Source: Myxococcales bacterium (GTDB lineage: Bacteria > Myxococcota_A > Polyangia > Polyangiales > JAFGIB01). Taken from it: a stretch of 64,000 bases of DNA. A program made the translations under genes and the position numbers. Positions 48,405-56,087 of this stretch are shown here, one piece after another. Position 1 is the first letter of the stretch, and each line of letters starts with the position of its first letter. Location: the NCBI GenBank assembly GCA_029880325.1, contig JAOUOP010000028.1, positions 36,481 to 100,480 on the forward strand. Direction: 5' to 3'. Under the pieces are notes generated by a model that was given only the letters and a program-made list of their open reading frames with translations, was not told the DNA's origin and did not search any database.

Positions 48405-49724
48405 ATGCCACGAGGACTGGCCGACGCGAAGCTCTACGAGCGCGAGATCCACGCCCTGGCCGACCGCCAGGCCAGGCGCGACTCGCAGGTGCAACTCGAC
48501 CCCAGCACCTCGCTGGTCGGCGCCCGGGCGACCGAAGTCGCGCGGCGACTTGCCCGTGAGGTCAGCTCGGGCCACTACCGCTTCGTCCCGCTGGTGCCGC
48601 ACGCGGCCACGCTGAACGGCAAGCCCCGGACCATTTACCGCCTCGATCCCCTCGACGCTGTAGTTTGGGCCGTGCTGACGCGGGTCTTGGTGCAGCACAT
48701 GGAACCCAAGCTGGGTCCGCACCTCTACTCCTACCGCAAGGGCCGCTCACAGTTCAGCGCCTGCCGGGATCTTCTGGGTTACCTGCGGCGGCACGTGCGG
48801 GAGCGCCCCGACCCGCGCAAGCGGGGCGTCTTCGTGCTGCGTCGCGACGTGCGCCGCTACGACGAGAACATCCCCGTCGAGCCCGACTCGCAGCTGTGGT
48901 CCAGCCTGCGCGCGCTGGTCGGCGACGACGCCCTGGGCTTCAGGGGTGACCTCTTCGCCTTCATCGAGCGCGCTTTCCGCCCCGAGTTCCAACACGAGGA
49001 CGGGCGCATCGCCCGCCTGACACGCGGCGTGCCCACCGGCATCCCGACCCAGACCATCGCCTGCAACTGCTACCTGCTGCCCCTCGATGATGCCCTGCAC
49101 GCGCTCGCGGGCGGCTTCTACGCCCGCTTTGGCGATGACATCCTCTTCGCCCACGCCGATCTCGAGACCGCACGCGAGGCGGCCCGCCGCTTCGACCGCT
49201 CGCTTTCCGAACTCAACTTGGAGTTCAACACCAGCAAATCGGAGCACCACTACCTGACCGCCGCCGGGCGCCCCCATCCGGACGCCCCGGATTTTCGCCC
49301 GACGACGCGACTGCCCTACCTGGGCCTGGACGTCGGCTTCGACGGCGCGCGACTGCGCTCGGACAAGCGCCGCGCCATGTGGTTGTCGCTCAAGGCGCGC
49401 ATCGCCCACACCGATCGCCTGGCGACCGGCGCCGACGCCTCGGAGCGAGCCGACGCGCTGTGTCAGGCGCTGCGGACCGCCCTCGATCGACGCTCTCCCC
49501 TCGCCGAGCGCTACGCGCCCTGGCTACACTTTGACCTTTTTTCGCTAGAGGACTTGAGGCAGCTCGATCACCATCTGGCGCTCGCCGTGGCCGAACGACT
49601 CAGCGGCAAGCGCGGCATCCGGGCGTTCCGCAGCTTTCCGCCGCGGCTTTTGCGCGCGCGCCATGGACTGCCCAGCCTGTGTCAGAGCTACCTCGAGAGC
49701 CGCCAGCGCGGCCGCCGGGCATGA
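48405..49724 (+). CDS. Stand-alone reverse transcriptase with atypical motifs
   Basis: 439 residues. The RT fingers/palm pattern is visible: YRLDPLDAVVWAVLTRVL, then LYSYRKGRSQFSACRDLL, the catalytic Asp148 in RRDVRRYDENIP, motif 4 at 208-217 reading GVPTGIPTQT followed by ACNCYLLPLD, and the catalytic pair at 244-245 in YARFGDDILF, where the usual Y is F. LPYLGLDVGF matches the later thumb-side strand. In motif 4 the usual S-P or S-Q is replaced by Q-T. No maturase, endonuclease, integrase or protease domain is present. Not a recognisable retron or diversity-generating type; perhaps group-II-like or an unassigned class. It overlaps the next gene by four bases (ATGA). Confidence 0.82.
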   Translation: MPRGLADAKLYEREIHALADRQARRDSQVQLDPSTSLVGARATEVARRLAREVSSGHYRFVPLVPHAATLNGKPRTIYRLDPLDAVVWAVLTRVLVQHMEPKLGPHLYSYRKGRSQFSACRDLLGYLRRHVRERPDPRKRGVFVLRRDVRRYDENIPVEPDSQLWSSLRALVGDDALGFRGDLFAFIERAFRPEFQHEDGRIARLTRGVPTGIPTQTIACNCYLLPLDDALHALAGGFYARFGDDILFAHADLETAREAARRFDRSLSELNLEFNTSKSEHHYLTAAGRPHPDAPDFRPTTRLPYLGLDVGFDGARLRSDKRRAMWLSLKARIAHTDRLATGADASERADALCQALRTALDRRSPLAERYAPWLHFDLFSLEDLRQLDHHLALAVAERLSGKRGIRAFRSFPPRLLRARHGLPSLCQSYLESRQRGRRA

Positions 49725-51742
49725 AGAGTACACGCGATTGGATCGAGGCCGAGCGGCGGCGGGCCGAGCGGCCGACGCTGGACCTGGCGCTGCTGACCGG
49801 CGCCGGCCTGCGCTACAGCCTGCTTCGCGTCAGCCCGATCTTCGGGCGCGCCCTGGTGCGTGCGGCGGTGCACGTGGCGGAGGTGTGGTTTCTGTCGCGC
49901 GCCTTTCCAATGCAATTCCTGGTGCCGCTTTTGGCCATGCGCGCGCTGCCGCCGCTGGTCGGCGGCCTGCACTGGGGCGCGCTCGAGGCCCTGCGGCTGC
50001 GGGTGCGCCACGAGTACGGCCGCGGCGCCGCCCAGGCCGCCCGCGCCGCCATCGAGGGCTACCTGGTCCTGTCGGGACTCTCGGGCGCGCTGCTTTTCAG
50101 CGTCGTTTTGGCCCTGCTGTGGCGGGTCGAGGACCCGGTGCTGGGGCCGGCCGGGCTCTACGGCGCCTTCGCCCTGTGTTGTGCCCTCGCGTTGACGCTC
50201 GAGCTGACGACGCGCACCTACCACTCGGGCATCTTCGCCCTGGGAAGAGTCTACCGGCCGGGCTGGTCCATGGTCGCTCCCGACCTGCTCGAACTGGCCG
50301 TGATCGTCGGCCTCTTCGCGCACATTGGCCCCTTCGCCCTACACGCCACGCTGCTTTCGGGCAGCCTGCTGCGCGCGTCGCTGGCGCTGCTCTACGCACG
50401 CCGGGCCTACCGCAGTCGGCGCCTGCCTGCGCCTGCTTTTGGGCGCCTGGGGCAGCTGCGACGGCTGGGCCTGACCGACCTCCGGCAGGCACTGCTGTTC
50501 AGCTTCGCGACACTGCCACTGCAGCTCGACCGCCTGTTGCTACTGGCGCTGCTGCAAGCGCCGGCTGCGACCCGGGGCGTGCTGCCCCTGGCCATGCCCT
50601 ACTACGCCCTGCGCCCCCTGGCCGGTTTCGCCCAGTCCTGGGTGCGCACTTTCTACGCGGACCTGGTGCGCCTGGACCGCTCGGCCGTCGGCGTGCTGCG
50701 GCGACGACTGGAGGCGCTGCTGGCGACGACCGCGCTGTACGCGGCGGGCGCCGCCAGCGTCACCTTCGCCGCAGGCGCCTACGGCCTATTCGGTGTGGCG
50801 GGGATCGGCGCGGCGCTATGGCTGTCGCCGCTGCTGCTTTTGCGCTCGCGCTTCGCGCTCGACCAGCTGCGCGGCTTCAGCTACGGCAACCATCGGGTGC
50901 TGGCCGCCACGGGACTGGTGCTACTGCTGGGGCTCGGGCTGGCCTCCCGACTTCGCCTGGACGATCGGACACTGCTGATCGCCGTGACCGCGCTGCTGAT
51001 GGCGGCAGTGACGCTGGGGCGGCGCATCGAGAGCCACGCCGCCGAGCGCCTCGAGCAGCTGCGCCTATGGCTGCCGCTGCCCGCGTGGCTGCATTCGCTC
51101 AGCCGGCAGCGCGCGCCCCTGCGACTGACGGCCATCGCCGTCGACACACGCATCGCTTCCTCCGGCGCCGCGCTCAAGAGTGTGATCGCGGCCCTGGGCG
51201 AGGACGAGGGCAACCCGGCCCGGGTGGGCCGACTGGGGCGCTCACAGCTGTTGCTGTGGGAACCCGAACGGCGGGCGCGCTCGCGGCTGCAGTGGGCCCG
51301 CATCCTGGCCGGATGCGCCTCCGATGTATCGCAGGTGGATGCCGACGACGGCATGGCGGCCATCGCCGCTGGACTCGAAGCAGGCATTTTCCCCGGGCAG
51401 CTACCCGAGGCCCTGGGCGCGCCCTTCGAGGCGCCGAACCCCGATGCCCTGCGACGCCGTGCCGCCGAGCTCTTGCCGCAAGTTCGGAGCATCGATCTGG
51501 CCAGCAGCTGTCCCGAGCTGACCAACCTGGACTCCAGTGAGCTGGCCGCCCTGCGCCGTGCCATCACCGACAGCGCCCGCGAGCGGCGCCGGGGCGCACG
51601 CAAGGGGGCCTACCGCGTTGGCGTCTACGCACCGGCCGGAGAGGTAGAATTGGTCTTTCTTTGGCCGCGAGGCACCGACGGCGGACAGCAGTTGCTACGC
51701 GAGCTGCGCCAGGCCAGCTGGCGCGGCTCCATCCACGGCTGA
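49721..51742 (+). CDS. Flippase-like multi-span membrane protein with soluble C-terminal domain
   Basis: 673 residues from the ATG that overlaps the RT stop. About 12 hydrophobic segments span residues 25-440 (FLVPLLAMRALPPLVGG, SGLSGALLFSVVLALLW, LLELAVIVGLFAHIGPFAL, LLLLALLQAPAA and others), with the make-up of a polysaccharide flippase or MATE-like transporter. From about 460 on is a soluble part: LRLTAIAVDTRIASSGAAL, then VGRLGRSQLLLWEPERRARS, which loosely resembles a degenerate GGDEF fold without the GGDEF loop. No substrate can be named. Strict coupling to an RT gene is unusual. Confidence 0.72.
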   Translation: MKSTRDWIEAERRRAERPTLDLALLTGAGLRYSLLRVSPIFGRALVRAAVHVAEVWFLSRAFPMQFLVPLLAMRALPPLVGGLHWGALEALRLRVRHEYGRGAAQAARAAIEGYLVLSGLSGALLFSVVLALLWRVEDPVLGPAGLYGAFALCCALALTLELTTRTYHSGIFALGRVYRPGWSMVAPDLLELAVIVGLFAHIGPFALHATLLSGSLLRASLALLYARRAYRSRRLPAPAFGRLGQLRRLGLTDLRQALLFSFATLPLQLDRLLLLALLQAPAATRGVLPLAMPYYALRPLAGFAQSWVRTFYADLVRLDRSAVGVLRRRLEALLATTALYAAGAASVTFAAGAYGLFGVAGIGAALWLSPLLLLRSRFALDQLRGFSYGNHRVLAATGLVLLLGLGLASRLRLDDRTLLIAVTALLMAAVTLGRRIESHAAERLEQLRLWLPLPAWLHSLSRQRAPLRLTAIAVDTRIASSGAALKSVIAALGEDEGNPARVGRLGRSQLLLWEPERRARSRLQWARILAGCASDVSQVDADDGMAAIAAGLEAGIFPGQLPEALGAPFEAPNPDALRRRAAELLPQVRSIDLASSCPELTNLDSSELAALRRAITDSARERRRGARKGAYRVGVYAPAGEVELVFLWPRGTDGGQQLLRELRQASWRGSIHG

Positions 51743-51763
51743 CCGGCGCCGCCGGGGCGCACT

Positions 51764-52537
51764 TCAATTGCCGAAGCTGAAGCCGGCCTTGCCCTCGGCT
51801 TTGCCCTCGGCCTTGACCTCACCGCCACCGGCCTTGGCCTTGCCGCGAGCCTTGCCCTTGGCCTTGGCCTTGCCGCGCAGCCTGGCCTTGGCCTTGGCGC
51901 TGCCGCTGGCCTCCACGTCACCATCGAGGTGCGACGGATCGGCGTCTTGACTGGGAGCTGCATCGGGGGCGCCGGTCATCGGGGCCAGGGCACCGCTGAC
52001 GAAGTTGCCCGCCGGAAAATCGACGTAAATGAAGTGAAAGCCGCTGGCCGCCGCCCCCTCCGTAATGGTGGGCTGAGCGGGCGCACGCAACTTCAGCACC
52101 AGCAGCGTTCGGCTGCCCTTGCGCACCACCGACACCTGCGAGACCGGGGTGTTGAAGTACTGCGTGTAGAGGGGATAACGATTGGTCGAGCCCACGACCC
52201 GCACGTCGCCCAGATCGATGACCACGCGCTCCGCGCTGACCACCGTGTCGTAGTTGACCTGGGAGGTGATTTGCAAAAAGACGCGCGAGCCACCGTCGGG
52301 GCGCATGCTGAAGCCCGGCCAGGTGATGGCCGCAGGCGTGGCCCCGGGACTGGCCTCGACGGCAGGCGCCTCGGCGCCACCGGGTTTGACGCCGGCGTAG
52401 CCGGGATTGCTGGCCTGCTGGGCCTGGACATCCCCACCCTGCTCCGACACCCGAATTCCCTGGGCCGCCAACTGGGGAGCGCCGAAGAGCAGCACGGCAG
52501 CCGCCGTGAGCGTCGGGAGTTTGGCGCTCGACGTCAT
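51764..52537 (-). CDS. Exported AMIN-like protein with Lys/Ala-rich tail
   Basis: 258 residues. A signal peptide (LTAAAVLLFGAPQLAAQ) leads to a beta-rich domain (SRVFLQITSQVNYDTVVSAERVVIDLGDVRVVG in part) resembling AMIN, a peptidoglycan- or secretin-associated fold. The last ~45 residues are low-complexity and basic: AKAKARLRGKAKAKGKARG and similar, with AEGKAEGKAG. This might bind anionic polymers. Convergent with the flippase-like gene at a 21-bp distance. Confidence 0.6.
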   Translation of the reverse strand: MTSSAKLPTLTAAAVLLFGAPQLAAQGIRVSEQGGDVQAQQASNPGYAGVKPGGAEAPAVEASPGATPAAITWPGFSMRPDGGSRVFLQITSQVNYDTVVSAERVVIDLGDVRVVGSTNRYPLYTQYFNTPVSQVSVVRKGSRTLLVLKLRAPAQPTITEGAAASGFHFIYVDFPAGNFVSGALAPMTGAPDAAPSQDADPSHLDGDVEASGSAKAKARLRGKAKAKGKARGKAKAGGGEVKAEGKAEGKAGFSFGN

Positions 52538-52628
52538 CACCCAACAGTGTAGGAGATGGCGACGGGGGGAGCAAAAAGGCGGCAGGCCGTCCGCTGTGAC
52601 GGGCGGTTGTACCGATTCGGAGGCGTGG

Positions 52629-55043
52629 TCAGTTGGCGTAACCCAGGGCCTTGAGCCCTTCCCGCGTCTTTTCGTCGATTTCGGTGTCTTCGCCCACAAG
52701 CGGCGCTCCCCCGCGCTGTTGCTCGGCGGCCAGCCAGTCGCCGAAGTCCTCGGCGCCCAGGAACTGACCGAGCATGGTGCGGCAGTAGCGCAGTGCGATG
52801 GGATGGCGATGGAGCTTCAGTTCGCTCTGCTCGCCGGGATCCTTTTCCAGATCGAAGAAGGTCGCGTTGATGCCGCGCAGGATGAGCTTCCAGCGCCCCG
52901 CCAGGATCACGCGGCGGTCGTCGAGGAAGTCGCTGAAGGCCACCGCCGGCCGCGGTGGCACGCGACCGGCCAGGTGGGCCATGCGGTCGACGCCCTCCAT
53001 CACTTCGGGGACGGCAATGCCGGCGGCCGACAGGATGGTGGGCGAGATGTCGAGGGTGCCGACGGTCTCTTCGATGCGCTTGCCGGCCGGGATGCGCCCC
53101 GGCAGTCGCGCCACAAAGGGCACGTGGATCATCTCCTGGTAGACCGAGTGACCGTGGCCGTAGGAGCCGTGCTCGTAGAACTCTTCGCCGTGATCGGCGG
53201 TGACGATGAAGAGGGTCTCGTCGTAGAGGCCGAGCCCCTTGAGACGCTCGATGAAGCTCGCGAAGTGATCGTCGTGGTAGCTGATCTCGCCGTCATGCAA
53301 CGCCTCGAGGCGCTGGCGATCGCGGGCGGTGAAGGTGACCTTGGGGGGATTGCGCTTGGCCTGCTCGAGCAGGTCGGGCGTCTTGCGCGGCGCCACCTGG
53401 CCCGTGTATTCGCCGGCATCGTATTTGGCGAGGTATTCGTCGGGCGGATCGTAGGGCACGTGGGGGTCGATGGTTTGCACGTAGACGAAGAAGCGCTCGT
53501 CCTTGTGTTTGGCGATCCAGTCGCCGGCCTCCTTGAAGACGTTTTCGGCCTCGGTGCTCTTCTGCTCGCGAATGTAGTTGGTGTAGTGGTCCCACCCCTG
53601 GTTGAAGCCGAACTTGTCGCTGACGTAGCCGTTGGCGAGGAATGTGGCCGTGGAGAAGCCCTCCTTCTTGAAGACTTCGCTGACCATCAGCGCCTTGTCT
53701 GGGAGTTTGGACTCGCTCTTCTTGGTGCCGTGGGTGGCGGGGTAGAGCCCGGTCAGCACCGAGGCCACCGAAGGCTTGGTCCAGTTTTCGGGCGATTGGG
53801 CTCGGACGAAGACCGTGCCCTCCTTGGCGAAAGCGTCGAGCGCCGGGGTCTGCACACGGCTCTTTTCGTTGTAGATGCGCAGCTTCTCGGCTCGCAGCGT
53901 ATCGATCAGCAGCACCACGACGCGCTCGACGGGCTTGGCCTTGGCCACCTTCACCTCGGGAACCAGCAGCGACGGGCTACCCCAGGCGACCTGACCCTTG
54001 CCGCTGGCCACCAGATCGAGGCGCACGATCTGTCCAGCCCACTTATCCAGTGAGACCTTGCCGTCTTTCCAGCCGTTTTGCAGCGGCTCGGCGAAGAGCG
54101 CGACCGGCTCGCCCCCTTCGGGCGTGAGTCGAATGGCGGCCTCGGCGCCAGTGGCTTCCGTGGCACCGACGCGGAAGCTGAGCGAGGCCTTGGCAGGAAT
54201 GTCCAGGTACCAGCTGAACTTGCCCGGCGCTGCGCTCAGGAGCGCGTGGCGCTTGACGCCGCCCAACTCGACCTCGCCCACCAGGCTGCCGTAACGCGGA
54301 AGCACCTCTTCTTTTTCACCGGCTTTGTCGCCAAGACCCTCGCCAGCGGCGGCCTTGGGCATCACCCGCACGTAGTCCAGGGCGATCGACACCTCCTCGC
54401 CACCGACCACCTCGGTGCCGCCCAGGCGCAGCATCAGCTGGTTTTCGCCGGGTTTGATCACCGACTCGGGAACCTCCACGTCGTAGGTGCCAAAGCGACC
54501 GTCTCCGCTGAGCTTCACCAGCGGCAGGCTCTCGTTGTTGAGGAAGAGCTGCATATTCTGCGAGCCGATGGCCTTGGCGCGGACGCGCAGCAGCTGCGGA
54601 CCACCGCCTTCGATGGGCAGATAGATGCGGCCAGTGGTGGAATTGACCACGGTGTAGGTGGTGTCGCCGTCCTTGCCGTCTTTGCCCCAGCCGGTCTTGA
54701 AGCCGCCGCTGACATATTTCATGCGCGCGGGCGTGCCGAAGTCGATGAACAGGCCGCCCTGATCCACGTCGGCCATGTGGGCCAGGTTCAGCAGGTTCAG
54801 ATGCGGTCGCAGTCCGGCCTCGGTGCCCGGCTGGTCGGCCGGCACCGCGCTCGGCGCCGCGGGAAGTTCGGGCGCGGCCGCCGGCTCTTGGACGCTCGGC
54901 GCCGGGGCGCCGCTCTCCGGCTTTTCGCCCTTGTCGCAGCCGAGCAGGGCCGGGCTGGCGCTCAGCAGCAGACCGGCAGAAATGGCCCATGCGCGGCGGA
55001 TGGCGCACGCGCTACGGAACGGTTTGGGGGTTGTGAACATCAT
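52629..55043 (-). CDS. Sulfatase-fold lipoprotein (alkaline phosphatase superfamily)
   Basis: About 804 residues. The signal peptide has lipobox ALLGC. The N-terminal ~350 residues are beta-sandwich-like, then a sulfatase-fold domain with VVVLLIDTLRAEKL (metal Asp), PENWTKPSVASVLTGLYP where the nucleophile position is Thr, and DHGEEFYEHGSYGHG (metal ligands). A sulfatase of the FGly type needs Cys or Ser there, so this is more likely a phosphotransferase or phosphodiesterase. Outside the cell, anchored to the outer membrane. Confidence 0.82.
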   Translation of the reverse strand: MMFTTPKPFRSACAIRRAWAISAGLLLSASPALLGCDKGEKPESGAPAPSVQEPAAAPELPAAPSAVPADQPGTEAGLRPHLNLLNLAHMADVDQGGLFIDFGTPARMKYVSGGFKTGWGKDGKDGDTTYTVVNSTTGRIYLPIEGGGPQLLRVRAKAIGSQNMQLFLNNESLPLVKLSGDGRFGTYDVEVPESVIKPGENQLMLRLGGTEVVGGEEVSIALDYVRVMPKAAAGEGLGDKAGEKEEVLPRYGSLVGEVELGGVKRHALLSAAPGKFSWYLDIPAKASLSFRVGATEATGAEAAIRLTPEGGEPVALFAEPLQNGWKDGKVSLDKWAGQIVRLDLVASGKGQVAWGSPSLLVPEVKVAKAKPVERVVVLLIDTLRAEKLRIYNEKSRVQTPALDAFAKEGTVFVRAQSPENWTKPSVASVLTGLYPATHGTKKSESKLPDKALMVSEVFKKEGFSTATFLANGYVSDKFGFNQGWDHYTNYIREQKSTEAENVFKEAGDWIAKHKDERFFVYVQTIDPHVPYDPPDEYLAKYDAGEYTGQVAPRKTPDLLEQAKRNPPKVTFTARDRQRLEALHDGEISYHDDHFASFIERLKGLGLYDETLFIVTADHGEEFYEHGSYGHGHSVYQEMIHVPFVARLPGRIPAGKRIEETVGTLDISPTILSAAGIAVPEVMEGVDRMAHLAGRVPPRPAVAFSDFLDDRRVILAGRWKLILRGINATFFDLEKDPGEQSELKLHRHPIALRYCRTMLGQFLGAEDFGDWLAAEQQRGGAPLVGEDTEIDEKTREGLKALGYAN

Positions 55044-55262
55044 CGACTCCGGGCCCCCGGCCTCTACGAGCCGGAGGCTTGCTGGATCCTGCGGCCCGAG
55101 GGGTCGCAAACCGGGCGGAGGATACCCGAGCACGGCCGGGGCCAAAAGCCGCGCCGCTCGGCCGGGGCCACAGCCGTGCACTTGAAGCCGTTCTTTGCAG
55201 CCCCCGGTTTGGTACACTCGGTGGCGGCCAACGGCCCAACCCGTCTCTAACGCGAGAGAGCC

Positions 55263-56078
55263 ATGACCGAATACCGTCTTGCCCTATTTCACGCCCTTTT
55301 CTGCAGCCTGCTAGCCGCCTGTGGTGGCGGAGCCCCGGCGTCCGAAGAGGGGGCGCCGGCCTCGAGTGCTGGCGCCGAAACCGCCAGCCAGACCCCCGAA
55401 GAAGCGCCCCCCGAGACCGCCCCCGCACCGGCCCCGGAGGCGGCGGCTGAGGCCGCTGCAGCACAAAGCGCGAAAGCCGCGGAGCCAGAACCCGATCCAC
55501 CCCGCTACGCAGCACTCATCACCGTCGTCGCCAAGGACTACGAAGCGTGGAAGGCCGCTTTCGATGGGCAGCTTGCGATGCGCAAGGAAGCGACCGTCAC
55601 CGGACACACGGTATTGCGCCACCCCAAGCGCCCGGCCAAGGTGGCCGTGCTGCTGCTGGCCCGCCATCAGGATCCGCTCGAAGCCTTCCTCGACAGCGAG
55701 GAACGCAAGAAGGCGATGGCGGACGCCGGAGAGAGAGCTCCCAAGGTCGAGGTGCTGTCGTGGGTCGAGGACAAGACCGATCAGCAGTTCGGCAACATGC
55801 ACACGGCCGTGCTGAGCTTCGAGGTGGGAGACTTCGACGACTGGAAGAAAGCCTTCGATGCCGGTGCCGAAGGCCGTGAGGAGGCCGACCTCTACGGCTA
55901 CGCCATCGCCACCGCCGACAGCGACAAGGTCGTGCTCTTCCTGCAAGCCAGCGAAGAGGAAGCCCGAGACAAATTCCTCAAGAGCAAGTCGCTCAAGGAC
56001 ATCCAGAAGGCCGGCGGCGTCAAGGGCGAGGTGGACATCCGCAAGTTCGTCGAAGACGAAGACGCCACCTACAAATAA
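55263..56078 (+). CDS. Lipoprotein with two ferredoxin-like (dimeric barrel) domains
   Basis: 271 residues; lipobox LLAAC. A long Ala/Glu/Pro linker leads to two related halves: AALITVVAKDYEAWKAAFDG...VLLLARHQDPLEAFL, and HTAVLSFEVGDFDDWKKAFDAG...VVLFLQASEEEARDKFL. Both have the beta-alpha-beta pattern and spacing of the dimeric alpha/beta barrel fold, so an internal duplication is likely. Function unknown. Confidence 0.68.
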   Translation: MTEYRLALFHALFCSLLAACGGGAPASEEGAPASSAGAETASQTPEEAPPETAPAPAPEAAAEAAAAQSAKAAEPEPDPPRYAALITVVAKDYEAWKAAFDGQLAMRKEATVTGHTVLRHPKRPAKVAVLLLARHQDPLEAFLDSEERKKAMADAGERAPKVEVLSWVEDKTDQQFGNMHTAVLSFEVGDFDDWKKAFDAGAEGREEADLYGYAIATADSDKVVLFLQASEEEARDKFLKSKSLKDIQKAGGVKGEVDIRKFVEDEDATYK

Positions 56079-56087
56079 CGGCGGTCC

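Noticed and set aside
45084..49724. A diversity-generating retroelement with the EGF lipoprotein as target and the RT next door
   Set aside because: The layout is suggestive, but I found no near-identical template/variable pair between the gene end and the 252-bp gap, and RT motif 4 and the YSYRKGRS segment are not of the DGR type.
48405..49724. Retron RT
   Set aside because: The NAxxH and VTG retron marks are not seen, and no msr/msd-like pair with the usual end repeats was found in the leader.
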